A stretch of 64,000 bases of DNA from Edaphobacter sp. 12200R-103. Its GTDB lineage: Bacteria; Acidobacteriota; Terriglobia; Terriglobales; Acidobacteriaceae. Under the pieces are notes generated by a model. The model was not told where the DNA came from. It searched no databases and saw only the letters and a program-made list of their open reading frames with translations. Every line of letters starts with the position of its first letter. Positions within the stretch are counted from its first letter, which is position 1. Both the position numbers and the translations under genes were made by a program. This document shows positions 16,851-24,735 of the stretch, in pieces. The stretch lies in the NCBI RefSeq assembly GCF_010093025.1, contig NZ_CP048114.1, positions 4,092,001 through 4,156,000 on the forward strand, written 5' to 3'.

Positions 16851-17398
16851 ATGAAAAACTGGCACTCAGCCTTTCACTTGTCGTCATCAGTTGCCTTCCA
16901 TTCGCTGCGCAGACTCCCGCACCGAAGCCGCCGCCCACCACCCTCAAAGGCGTCCTGCTCGAGCAGCTCCGCACCACCCACAACGCACAGGACTGGTTCG
17001 CCTCCGGCAACACCGCCATGCAGGGCCTCACCGCCGAGCAGGCCCGCTGGACCGACGGCAAGGGCAACCACTCCGTCGGCCAGCTCACCTATCACCTCGT
17101 CTTCTGGAACAAACGCGCTCTCGAGCGGTTCAAGGGGAAGACTCCCGACAAGTTCAGCGGCAACAACGACGAGACCTTCAACAACTTCACCGCAGAACAG
17201 TGGGCCGACATCGTCAAGCAGTTCGACCAGAACATGACCGAGTGGGAGAAGGCCGTCGAAGCAGCCGACGACGCCACCATCGCCAAAAACGCCTCCCTCA
17301 TCGCCCACGTCGGCACCCACAACGCCTATCACATAGGCCAGATCGTCTTCGTCCGAAAAGAGCAGGGCGTCTGGGACCCCGCCAAAGGCGTCAAATAG
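16851..17398 (+). pseudogene. DinB-fold secreted protein with frameshifted start
   Basis: The body, in the frame of the ATG at 17018, is a DinB/YfiT four-helix protein with the metal-type histidines in L-T-Y-H-L-V-F-W and T-H-N-A-Y-H-I-G-Q-I. That frame stays open far upstream and encodes a signal peptide (K-L-A-L-S-L-S-L-V-V-I-S-C-L-P-F-A-A-Q). However, the only well-placed ATG (16851, with GGAGGT before it) is one base out of phase. The ATG is followed by five A; with six A the reading would be M-K-K-L-A-L-S-L without a break. So either a real frameshift disables or slips the gene, or the sequence has a homopolymer error. The family includes thiol-transferases, but the substrate is unknown. 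Confidence 0.75.
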
Positions 17399-17470
17399 CC
17401 GCCCGGATTGGACCGAAAGCACCACGCGAACAAATTGCCGCACGAACTAAAGTGCCACGCGAACGCCTTG

Positions 17471-17538
17471 CTTAAAGGCACGGCTTCAGCCGTGCCGCAA
17501 ACCGTCGGAAATGCGGCTTTAGCCGCTGAGGTCTTTTT
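17471..17538. repeat. REP-like double hairpin
   Basis: Two hairpins in a row: GGCACGGCTTCAGCCGTGCC (17477-17496) and GCGGCTTTAGCCGC (17513-17526), then TGAGGTC and seven T. The same pair occurs at 52737-52849. Here it follows the DinB-like gene and could stop transcription. Confidence 0.75.
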
Positions 17539-17623
17539 TTGTGCGTCGCACCCCTTCGGTTCCTGTCTGCTGGATTCCAAACTTGTACTCCGATAAGATC
17601 GGATGGCCATTCCTCGAGGACAC

Positions 17624-17797
17624 ATGCCTGAGCTCAATCACGGACACCATCACCCTGAAGGACACATTCCTCCATCCGATCTCCACAAAGAAAAGCGTCT
17701 TCTCGGATTCAAGCCGCTGCATGTCATTCTTGGAGCTCTGGTTCTCGTCGCAATCCTTATCATCTATCTGCTCTTAATTGCTCGCGCAGGCTATTAG
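17624..17797 (+). CDS. Small histidine-rich single-span membrane protein
   Basis: 57 residues from the ATG at 17624, with GAGGA just before it; an ATG at 17603 would add seven residues and has no clear site. The N-terminal half is rich in histidine and proline (N-H-G-H-H-H-P-E-G-H), then K-E-K-R-L-L-G-F-K and one C-terminal membrane helix (V-I-L-G-A-L-V-L-V-A-I-L-I-I-Y). With a cytoplasmic His-rich tail it could bind metal, but this is only suggested by composition. No family is recognised. It stands alone between repeats. Confidence 0.6.
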   Translation: MPELNHGHHHPEGHIPPSDLHKEKRLLGFKPLHVILGALVLVAILIIYLLLIARAGY

Positions 17798-17895
17798 GTA
17801 TCCACATAGACCTGTAAAACGTGCGTGATCGATTTGAAGGAACCTCTAGCTGATGGTTGGAATATGGAGCTGATTAGTGAGAGCGCTCCCCCGAG

Positions 17896-17938
17896 GTGTC
17901 ATCCTGAGCGAGCGTAGCGAGTCGAAGGATCTGCGGTT
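17896..17938. repeat. Interspersed repeat, type B
   Basis: Copy with GTGTCATCCTGAGCGAGCG at the left and GTCGAAGGATCTGCGGTT at the right, ending just before the stop of the MoaD-like gene. Confidence 0.8.
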
Positions 17939-17949
17939 CCTCACAAAGG

Positions 17950-18246
17950 CTACCCTCCGGCTACAGCCCCAATGACCAGCAGAGGCTCCCGCCCCTCGGC
18001 CACCTCCTGAGGCAGCGGCGTGTCGATACTCTCGTGCGAAAGATCTTCCTGACACGCGAAGAACCGCAGGAACGCCCGCCGCTCCTTCGTGGCATGATCG
18101 CGGATCGTTCCGCACAGCATCGGATACTGCTCCTCGACCGCATCCAGCACCGAGCGCTGCGTCGCGGCAGAGACCTCGACCGTCAGCTCGCCCGTCACCT
18201 TCGCCAGCGTGCGCAGGTGCTGAGGCAGCACAACCCGCACCCTCAT
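17950..18246 (-). CDS. MoaD/ThiS-family ubiquitin-like protein
   Basis: 98 residues with the beta-grasp pattern: [13 protein letters not shown] at the start, then an alpha helix ([13 protein letters not shown]), and the family's C-terminal G-A-V-A-G-G. The terminal diglycine is what E1-like enzymes adenylate to make a thiocarboxylate for sulfur transfer or protein tagging. No E1/MoeB, MoaE or ThiG gene is nearby, and the length is a little over the usual 80-90. The ATG overlaps the stop of the Asp-box propeller gene (ATGA), so the two are co-translated. This pairing suggests a joint role rather than ordinary cofactor synthesis. Confidence 0.82.
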   Translation of the reverse strand: MRVRVVLPQHLRTLAKVTGELTVEVSAATQRSVLDAVEEQYPMLCGTIRDHATKERRAFLRFFACQEDLSHESIDTPLPQEVAEGREPLLVIGAVAGG

Positions 18247-19358
18247 GGAAGCGTCTGGACCTCGACCGAAAGTACCGCCGGAAGATCGCGTACGATCGGC
18301 TTCCAGCTATCGCCCGCATCGGAAGAGGCGTAAACCTGGCCGCCCGTCGTGCCGAAGTAAATGCCGCACTTGTCCAGCGAGTCGACCGCCATCGCGTCCC
18401 GCAGCACGTTGACGTAGCAGTTCTCCTGCGGCAGCCCCTTGGTCAACGGCTCCCACTCGTGACCGCCCGACCGGCTGCGATAGACCTGCAGCTTGCCGTC
18501 GAGAGGGAAGTGCTCGCCGTCGCTCTTGATGGGAACCACGTAGATCGTCTCCGGCTCGTGCGCATGCACGTCGATCACAAAGCCGAAGTCGGTCGGAAGA
18601 TTTCCGCTCACCTCGGTCCAATGATCGCCCGCGTTGTCCGACCGCATGACGTCCCAGTGCTTCTGCATAAACAGCGTGCCCGGACGCGACGGATGCATGG
18701 CGATGTGATGGACGCAGTGACCAACCTCGGCTGTTGGATCAGGGATAAACTCCGACCGCAGGCCCTGGTTGATCGGCTTCCACGTCTCGCCGCCGTCATC
18801 GGTGCGAAACGCTCCTGCGGCCGAGATCGCGATGTACATCCGCTTTGCATCGCTCGGGTCCAGCAGGATGGTGTGCAGACACATGCCCCCCGCGCCCGGC
18901 TGCCAGTGCGGCCCGGAACCGTGCTTGCGCAGGCCGGGAAGCTCCTGCCAGTTCTGCCCGCCATCTGTGGAGCGGAAGAGCGCAGCATCTTCGACGCCGG
19001 CAAAGATGGTGTCCGGATCGCTGAGCGAAGGCTCCAGGTGCCACGCCCGCTTGAACTCCCACGGATGCGGCGTGCCGTCATACCACTGGTGCGTTCCGGC
19101 GTCGCCCTCGTAGTCGAACTTGTTGCCGACAGGATTCCACGTCTTGCCGCCGTCGTCCGACCGCTGCACGACCTGCCCGAACCAGCCGCTCGTCTGCGAC
19201 GCGTAGATGCGGTTCGGGTCTACCGGCGAGGCCTTCATGTGGTAGATCTCCCAGCCGGCGAAGTGCGGTCCCTCGACCTTCCACTCTTCCCGCTTGCCGT
19301 CCGAAGTAAGGACGAATGCTCCCTTGCGTGTACCAACCAGAACCCGAACTCCGCTCAT
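18243..19358 (-). CDS. Asp-box (BNR/sialidase-like) beta-propeller protein
   Basis: 371 residues with at least six Asp-box turns of the form S-x-D-x-G-x-x-W (for example [36 protein letters not shown]). This predicts a six- or seven-bladed propeller. No signal peptide is seen (start [13 protein letters not shown]), so it should be cytoplasmic, unlike true secreted sialidases, and the sialidase arginine triad is not evident. It is followed with a 4-base overlap by a MoaD/ThiS-like gene, and lies 41 bases downstream of a LacI regulator on the same strand. The function is unknown. Confidence 0.83.
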   Translation of the reverse strand: MSGVRVLVGTRKGAFVLTSDGKREEWKVEGPHFAGWEIYHMKASPVDPNRIYASQTSGWFGQVVQRSDDGGKTWNPVGNKFDYEGDAGTHQWYDGTPHPWEFKRAWHLEPSLSDPDTIFAGVEDAALFRSTDGGQNWQELPGLRKHGSGPHWQPGAGGMCLHTILLDPSDAKRMYIAISAAGAFRTDDGGETWKPINQGLRSEFIPDPTAEVGHCVHHIAMHPSRPGTLFMQKHWDVMRSDNAGDHWTEVSGNLPTDFGFVIDVHAHEPETIYVVPIKSDGEHFPLDGKLQVYRSRSGGHEWEPLTKGLPQENCYVNVLRDAMAVDSLDKCGIYFGTTGGQVYASSDAGDSWKPIVRDLPAVLSVEVQTLP

Positions 19359-19399
19359 CGTTCGACTCCTCGCGTCTCAGGCGAACCGCCTGCTGAGAT

Positions 19400-20428
19400 T
19401 TACTTCGTAGATGCTTGTGTGGCCGATCCGGTTGAAGCCCTGGCGACCAGCGTCGGTGGAACCAGAATGTTCTTGGGAGCCTGCTCCGGATTGCTCGTCA
19501 GATCCAGCGCCAGCTCTCCAGCGATGCGCCCCAGTTCCGCTGTTCCATGATCAATCGAACTCAGCGGAACCTTGAGGTAATCGTTGTAAGGCATGTTACC
19601 GCAACCGATGATAGCAATATCTTCCGGAACGCGCAGGCCAGCGGCAAGTACGGCAGCTATGGCTCCAATGCCGGTCATGTCGTTGTAGCAGAAGACAGCG
19701 TCCGGCCGCTCCTCAAGAGCAAGCAGCTTCTGCATCGCCTCGAAGCCTGTCCTGTCGCCGCGCTCTTCCATGTGATCGCACACGACCACGTAATCTTCTG
19801 GAACCGGCAGCCGATTCTCCGCCATAGCATCACGGAAGCCGCGCAGGCGATCGAAAGAGGGGCTCGTGTTGCGGCCCGCAATATGGGCGATTCGCTTTCG
19901 GCCCAGACTGACAAGGTGGTTTGTTGCCATCTCGCCCACCATCACGTCGTTGGAGCCGACAAAGTGCGCCGCCAGATGCGGAAAGTTGCGGTCGAAGAGC
20001 AGGTAGGGAGTGCGCTCGTCCCCCAGCTCATAAAAGTTGCGCAGGTTCGGCTGACAGGATGCGATCAGCAGAACGTCGATGCCGCGGCGCAGAAGCGTGC
20101 GAATCTCCTGCCGCTCGATCTCCGGATCTTCCTCGGAGGAGGCAAGGATGACGGCGCGGTTGCTCTTGCGCAGTACGGCGCTGAGCGATTTTGCAAACTC
20201 GGCGAAGAACGGATGCACCAGGTCGGGAACCACCAGGCCCACCGTGTAGGTTTTGCCGCTCGCAAGACCTCGCGCCAGCATGTTGGGCTGGTAGTTCAGC
20301 TCCTTCATGCGTTTCAGGACGCGCTTCCGCGTCTCCTCGCCGATGTCGCTGTTTCCGCGCAGCACCTTCGACACGGTGACCACAGAGACGCCGAGGTCCC
20401 GTGCAATATCCTTCAGCCTGACTGCCAT
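19400..20428 (-). CDS. LacI/GalR-family transcriptional regulator
   Basis: 342 residues. The helix-turn-helix and hinge are complete at the start (L-K-D-I-A-R-D-L-G-V-S-V-V-T-V-S-K-V-L-R-G), with a hinge helix near residue 50 (L-A-R-G-L-A-S-G). The periplasmic-binding-like effector domain follows (T-Y-T-V-G-L-V-V-P-D-L-V-H-P-F-F), with the dimer-side motif G-C-G-N-M-P-Y-N-D and L-S-S-I-D-H. Such proteins repress sugar genes and release on sugar binding. It lies 58 bases downstream of a sugar transporter gene. A perfect palindrome CGTAAGCGCTTACG stands before that run, so autoregulation with the transporter is likely. The palindromes before MIOX and glpK may be further targets. Confidence 0.92.
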   Translation of the reverse strand: MAVRLKDIARDLGVSVVTVSKVLRGNSDIGEETRKRVLKRMKELNYQPNMLARGLASGKTYTVGLVVPDLVHPFFAEFAKSLSAVLRKSNRAVILASSEEDPEIERQEIRTLLRRGIDVLLIASCQPNLRNFYELGDERTPYLLFDRNFPHLAAHFVGSNDVMVGEMATNHLVSLGRKRIAHIAGRNTSPSFDRLRGFRDAMAENRLPVPEDYVVVCDHMEERGDRTGFEAMQKLLALEERPDAVFCYNDMTGIGAIAAVLAAGLRVPEDIAIIGCGNMPYNDYLKVPLSSIDHGTAELGRIAGELALDLTSNPEQAPKNILVPPTLVARASTGSATQASTK

Positions 20429-20486
20429 AGCAGCATCATCTTACAGCGACCCATCGAATGGGAAGGAAACAAACCTCGCCAGCCGC

Positions 20487-21776
20487 TCAGGAGAACCGCG
20501 TCCTGCGCCCCAGCGTCCATGCTCCGACGACCAGGCTGATGACCAGCCCAGCGCCCAGGCCAGCGACCCATCGTCGATCCATCGCCAGCGGCGGAACAAT
20601 GGCTTTGCTGCCCAGCCAGATGAAGAAGCCGGTGGCTGCGGTCACAATGGCGTAATCCCACCAGCGCCGTCGCTCGTCCCGGCCTCCGAACTCGTCACCC
20701 GCCTGGGCCGCCAGCGTACGGTTGTAGTCCAGCCCGTAACGCTCGCACTCGCGCAGAACCGCCTCGTTGTTCGAGGTCTGCTCCCGACCGGAGGCCACGG
20801 CGGTTCCAATCGCCATTGCACCCAGGATCATGATGATGGAGCCGGTGATAACCAGCAGACGATGCCTTGCGTCCGCACCGGCCAACTCGCCGAAGACCAG
20901 CGCGCCCCACGCCAGTCCCCAGAGTTGGTTGGTGTTTGAAAGAGGAATGCCTCTGCCGATCCCCAGATACTTGGTTGCAAACTGCTGGAAGAGGTCGCCG
21001 ATCACCCAGACAAAGCCGCCAAGAAAGAGCCAGAAGACCAGGCCAGGCTGATGGAATACCTGGAAAGAAGGCGAGTGCAGTCCGCCATCAAGGGCGAGCG
21101 TAAGCCCGAAGACGGTTCCAAGCTCTCCAACCGTAAATGCTGTCACGAACGACAGCGGATTCATCCCGCTGATGTATGCCTTGCGGTAGGGGACATACAT
21201 CGTTCCCCACATCAGGCTGGCGCCGGCAGCGGCGAGGATTCCGCGCACAGCGTGATGCCCGGCGGAGGTCTGTCCGTGAATGGTGCTGAAGCCCAGCATC
21301 ACCGCGGCGACCACAATAGCGACTGTTCCCAGAACGACCTTACTAATGTTGGCGGCGTTTGCCCCCTTCAGCTCTTTAAAGAGAACGCGGCCCCAGAGCA
21401 GCCCGATCAGGGAGTTGGCATTCCACAGAGGAAAGGCGACTGCCAGGCCGACATCGCGAATGGCAAATACCGTGAGCGTATTGGCCACGGCCCACAAGGC
21501 GCCTGCCAACAGGGCCCAGACGATCAGGTGCTTCTTCTCCATCAGGTCGGTGAAGACATACCCCGTACCTTTAAGCAGGGTCGGGAAGGTCCAGCGCGCC
21601 GTAAAGACTCCCGCCACCATGCAGAGCGAGACTGCAAATGGTGACAGGCCAGCATTTACCAGTTTCGTGGGAGCTTCAGCCGCACCCAGCCATACGCCTG
21701 CGGTCAGCCCGCAGATCACCCCCAGCCCGTGCAGCGACATTCCATGCTGCTTTGTTCTTTCAGCCACACCTGCCAC
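20487..21776 (-). CDS. GRP/RhaT-type sugar:proton symporter
   Basis: Up to 429 residues (a GTG at 21776 or 21764, or the ATG at 21740, are possible starts; none has an excellent site). About ten membrane helices are visible, with glycine-rich G-V-W-L-G-A-A-E-A-P in the first, A-L-W-A-V-A-N-T-L, and W-G-T-M-Y-V-P-Y. The pattern is of the drug/metabolite-transporter superfamily, glucose/ribose or rhamnose porter branch. A polar cytoplasmic loop of about 45 residues (near 325-370) precedes the last two helices, longer than usual. It lies between an upstream 34-residue membrane ORF (16-base gap) and the LacI regulator, so sugar uptake under local repression is likely; the sugar is unknown. Confidence 0.82.
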   Translation of the reverse strand: MAGVAERTKQHGMSLHGLGVICGLTAGVWLGAAEAPTKLVNAGLSPFAVSLCMVAGVFTARWTFPTLLKGTGYVFTDLMEKKHLIVWALLAGALWAVANTLTVFAIRDVGLAVAFPLWNANSLIGLLWGRVLFKELKGANAANISKVVLGTVAIVVAAVMLGFSTIHGQTSAGHHAVRGILAAAGASLMWGTMYVPYRKAYISGMNPLSFVTAFTVGELGTVFGLTLALDGGLHSPSFQVFHQPGLVFWLFLGGFVWVIGDLFQQFATKYLGIGRGIPLSNTNQLWGLAWGALVFGELAGADARHRLLVITGSIIMILGAMAIGTAVASGREQTSNNEAVLRECERYGLDYNRTLAAQAGDEFGGRDERRRWWDYAIVTAATGFFIWLGSKAIVPPLAMDRRWVAGLGAGLVISLVVGAWTLGRRTRFS

Positions 21777-21791
21777 CTGGTCCCTCGTCTT

Positions 21792-21896
21792 TCAATGCAG
21801 CACTATTAAAAGCACAATACCGGCCACCAGCACGAAGAACGGCACCAGAAAGTGGCTGTCGGTGAGAACGGTCTTGATGGATCGGCCTAAACGCAT
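21792..21896 (-). CDS. 34-residue single-span membrane protein before sugar transporter
   Basis: A short ORF below usual size limits. The ATG at 21896 has a strong site (GAAGGAAGA, four bases away). The protein begins M-R-L-G-R-S-I-K-T-V-L-T-D-S-H-F and then is almost wholly hydrophobic (V-P-F-F-V-L-V-A-G-I-V-L-L-I-V-L-H). The stop is 16 bases before the first possible start of the transporter, and the operator at 21943 stands just upstream. It thus looks like the first gene of the operon. It may be a small subunit or stabiliser of the transporter, or a translated leader. I recognise no family. Confidence 0.6.
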   Translation of the reverse strand: MRLGRSIKTVLTDSHFLVPFFVLVAGIVLLIVLH

Positions 21897-21942
21897 GGAT
21901 TCTTCCTTCTTATCATCATCTTTTAGAATTCTCGTTGATCTA

Positions 21943-21956
21943 CGTAAGCGCTTACG
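21943..21956 (-). promoter_or_regulatory. LacI-type operator before the transporter/LacI run
   Basis: Perfect 14-bp palindrome CGTAAGCGCTTACG, 46 bases before the small membrane ORF. It shares the AGCGCT centre with the MIOX and glpK sites, but differs in the arms. A LacI regulator is encoded three genes downstream, so it is the natural ligand. I cannot point to clear -35 and -10 boxes. Confidence 0.65.
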
Positions 21957-22123
21957 CCAGGGTTCACCCTATCGAGCCACTCTTGCGGCTGTCAAACAGA
22001 ATCTCTCCAGCGCTGAGTGAGACTCTAGGAATCCACAGACCTGATTGTCTCTGAAAAGCATCTGCCGCTCCTGCGAAAAAAATCTTCCTAACCGCACCGC
22101 GATTTGCTTGTCTAATGCGCTGA

Positions 22124-22696
22124 ATGGAAGTCAACGACCACACGATTATCCGGATGGTACTGGCCGGAGATAAAGACGCTTATGGCATGCTCGTCGCTCG
22201 TCACAGCCAGAACGTCTTTCGTGCCGCCTTCCGGATTACCGGCGACGAGGCCGACGCCGACGAAGTGGTCCAGGAGGCCTTTCTTCGGGGCTTCCGGAGA
22301 CTCCAGAGCTTTGAGTCCCGGTCGGAGTTCGGGACCTGGATCTACAGAATCGCAGTTAACTGCGCACTCAATATGGTCAACAAACGCAAACACGAAGCAA
22401 TCTGCCACATCGGCGAAGAGACGGACCCGGTGATGCGGCAGGTGCAGGTCGCCGACACTGCAGCCGGGCCGGAACGAACGCTTCTGAGCCGCGAGATCGA
22501 ATCTCTGCAAGCCGCAGCGATGGCAAGCCTGACTGCGACAGAACGTACGGCTTTCATCCTTCGCCATATGGAAGACCGCTCCACGACTGAAATTGCGACT
22601 GCGCTCGAGATCGCTCCTAACGCCGCCAAGCAGGCTGTCTTTCGTGCGGTGCAGAAGCTGCGCCGCAGCCTTGCTCCACTCCGGGTGAACCCATGA
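22124..22696 (+). CDS. ECF-type RNA polymerase sigma factor
   Basis: 190 residues with region 2 (D-E-A-D-A-D-E-V-V-Q-E-A-F, then F-G-T-W-I-Y-R-I-A-V-N-C) and region 4 (L-T-A-T-E-R-T-A-F-I-L-R-H-M-E-D-R-S-T-T-E-I-A), without region 3, as in extracytoplasmic-function factors. It directs RNA polymerase to a small envelope or stress regulon. There is no ribosome site before the ATG, but T-C-T-A-A-T ends seven bases upstream, so a leaderless message is possible. The stop overlaps the start of the zinc-binding anti-sigma gene (ATGA), so the pair is made in step. Confidence 0.93.
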   Translation: MEVNDHTIIRMVLAGDKDAYGMLVARHSQNVFRAAFRITGDEADADEVVQEAFLRGFRRLQSFESRSEFGTWIYRIAVNCALNMVNKRKHEAICHIGEETDPVMRQVQVADTAAGPERTLLSREIESLQAAAMASLTATERTAFILRHMEDRSTTEIATALEIAPNAAKQAVFRAVQKLRRSLAPLRVNP

Positions 22697-23466
22697 AACA
22701 CATCAGTGAAGAACAGCTCATCGACTACTACTACGGCGAGGCTGAATCGCCTGCTGCGATCAGCCGGCATCTTGAGACGTGCAGCGAATGTGCGCAGAGT
22801 TACGAATCGCTGGTCCACGATCTGAAAGATCTCAAGCCCTATGCTGTTCCGCCGCGCGATGGAGCGTATGGCGAAGAGGTCTGGCGCTCGATTCGGGGAT
22901 CTGTGTCAGCCTACGAGCCAACTAAAAAAAGGTCGCTCCGGGGATGGTTCGGTTTGCACTGGAGCTTTGCTGCCGCGACGGCCTGTCTCCTCCTCGCGGC
23001 AGCCTTTTTCGCAGGGCGCCAGTGGGAACATCGCAATGGAACCGCTCCGGTAAATGTTGCGAACCAGGAGCAGGGAAGGCAGCGTGTGGTGCTGCTGGTG
23101 CTTGGGGATCACCTCGATCGCTCCGAGAGGCTTCTGGTGGAGTTGAAGCATGCCGAACCTTCGACGGAGGCGCCATTACAGGCTGAAGCGCGCGATCTGC
23201 TCTCGGCGAACCGTCTGTACCGCGAAAGCATCAGGCAGCAGGGAGATCCCGCGCTCGCGTCCGCACTCGACCATCTTGAGCGCGTTTTGATTGAGGTCTC
23301 GAACGAGCCTGCCGGCCTGTCGCAGGCGAAGCTCGACGAATTGCAGAAAGAGATGAACACCGACGGCCTTCTCTTCGAAGTTCGTGTCCTCCGCTCCCGG
23401 GTGCAGGAAGACGTGAACCGGAAGGGAAGTACCGCGGTGGCAGGGAAAGGGGTTTCCATCCTATGA
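22693..23466 (+). CDS. Zinc-binding anti-sigma factor, single-span
   Basis: 257 residues. The N-terminal zinc anti-sigma domain has H26-x3-C30-x2-C33 (S-R-H-L-E-T-C-S-E-C), and one membrane helix follows near residues 93-110 (F-A-A-A-T-A-C-L-L-L-A-A-A-F-F). The long periplasmic part is helical and charged, with a coiled-coil look (L-D-E-L-Q-K-E-M). It should hold the ECF factor encoded just upstream at the membrane until a signal releases it. The 3' end overlaps the next HEAT-repeat gene by four bases, so sensor and output genes form one operon. Confidence 0.88.
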   Translation: MKHISEEQLIDYYYGEAESPAAISRHLETCSECAQSYESLVHDLKDLKPYAVPPRDGAYGEEVWRSIRGSVSAYEPTKKRSLRGWFGLHWSFAAATACLLLAAAFFAGRQWEHRNGTAPVNVANQEQGRQRVVLLVLGDHLDRSERLLVELKHAEPSTEAPLQAEARDLLSANRLYRESIRQQGDPALASALDHLERVLIEVSNEPAGLSQAKLDELQKEMNTDGLLFEVRVLRSRVQEDVNRKGSTAVAGKGVSIL

Positions 23467-24707
23467 AAGCTATATCGATCATTCCACTCGCTGTTCTGGT
23501 GTCTATCTTGACCGCACCCGCAGCGTTTTGCGTTCAACCAGTCGTTGCGACCGCAGCTAATCCTCCGGTAACGCCGGCCGTCGATCAGCGAGGCAATGAC
23601 TATGCTGACGGCACGCGAGCCATCAATGATGGGCGCTGGTCCGATGCGGAAGCGACCTTCACTAAGATCGCCGGGCAGGGCGGAGATCGTGCCGATGCTG
23701 CCCTGTACTGGGCAGCCTATGCGCAGAACAAAGAAGGCCAGCAGGCCAAAGCGCTGGAGACCTGCGCGAATCTTGGTCATAAATTTCCGCAAAGTCGATG
23801 GATTGCGGAGTGCGACGCGCTGCGCATCGAGATGCAGCGCCGCAGCGGACAGCCAGTCTCTCCGCAAGCCACGGGCGACGACGAACTGAAGCTGCTAGCG
23901 CTGAATGCGCTGATGCAGCAGGACCAGGCGCGAGCTATGCCGGCAATTCAGCAGATACTCAACGGCAACGGATCGGAGAAGCTGAAGGAGCGTGCTCTTT
24001 TCGTGCTGGCCAACAGCAACTCCCCGGAGGCAGAGAAGCTGATCGGCGATATTGCACGTGGCCAATCGAATCCGGCGCTCCAGGTTCGCGCCATCCGGAT
24101 GTATGCCGCGATCAAAGGCAAGCAATCGGCTGCGATGTTGGGCGATGTATATCAGCACACGGCAAATGAAGCCGTAAAACGCGCCATTCTGCAGTCATAT
24201 CTGATCTCAGGCTCGCAGGATAGGCTGCTGGAGGCTGCACGGGCGGAGCAGAACCCGGCACTGTCGAAGGCTGCTGTGCAGGAACTCGGCGCGATGGCCG
24301 CAGTCTCTGCATTGACACAGCTTTATCACGATACAAAAGATAACCAGATCAAATCGTCCATCCTCAGTTCTCTCACCGCATCAGGCCCACGCGGCATGGA
24401 TGCATTGAGCGAGATTGCGAAGACCGAGCAGGACCTCGAGCTTCGCCGCAAGGCCATTCGCAACATGGGAATCGCTGGAGGCGCCTCGGCTGCACCGCAA
24501 CTGGTGAAGGCGTACCAGAGCAGCTCCGATCCTGAGTCGAAGAGGTCTGCGATCGAAGGTCTCTTCCTCTCGAGAGATGCGCATGACCTCGTAGCACTTG
24601 CCCGTGCAGAAAAGAATCCTGAGATGAAGCAGATGATCGTCTCCAGGCTCAGCGTCATGCACGACAAGGAAGCCAGCGATTACATGATGGAGATTCTCAA
24701 CAAATAA
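23463..24707 (+). CDS. Secreted TPR/HEAT-repeat protein (1)
   Basis: 414 residues, with ATGA overlap with the anti-sigma gene. A signal peptide ends near A-A-F-C-V-Q-P. Residues about 45-125 form a TPR-like helical pair (D-G-R-W-S-D-A-E-A-T-F, then Q-A-K-A-L-E-T-C). From about 145 to the end there are many short HEAT-type helical repeats (for example A-L-F-V-L-A-N-S-N-S-P-E-A, then A-I-R-N-M-G-I-A-G-G). HEAT arrays are protein-binding solenoids with no catalytic role. In the operon with ECF sigma, anti-sigma and a second HEAT protein it may be the periplasmic sensor arm that touches the anti-sigma factor (inference). Confidence 0.8.
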   Translation: MKAISIIPLAVLVSILTAPAAFCVQPVVATAANPPVTPAVDQRGNDYADGTRAINDGRWSDAEATFTKIAGQGGDRADAALYWAAYAQNKEGQQAKALETCANLGHKFPQSRWIAECDALRIEMQRRSGQPVSPQATGDDELKLLALNALMQQDQARAMPAIQQILNGNGSEKLKERALFVLANSNSPEAEKLIGDIARGQSNPALQVRAIRMYAAIKGKQSAAMLGDVYQHTANEAVKRAILQSYLISGSQDRLLEAARAEQNPALSKAAVQELGAMAAVSALTQLYHDTKDNQIKSSILSSLTASGPRGMDALSEIAKTEQDLELRRKAIRNMGIAGGASAAPQLVKAYQSSSDPESKRSAIEGLFLSRDAHDLVALARAEKNPEMKQMIVSRLSVMHDKEASDYMMEILNK

Positions 24708-24735
24708 CAGCGTTCTCAGCAGGGAGGGTACGTCC

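Noticed and set aside
18459..19550. 363-codon plus-strand ORF
   Set aside because: Antisense to the Asp-box propeller and the end of lacI; no coding character.
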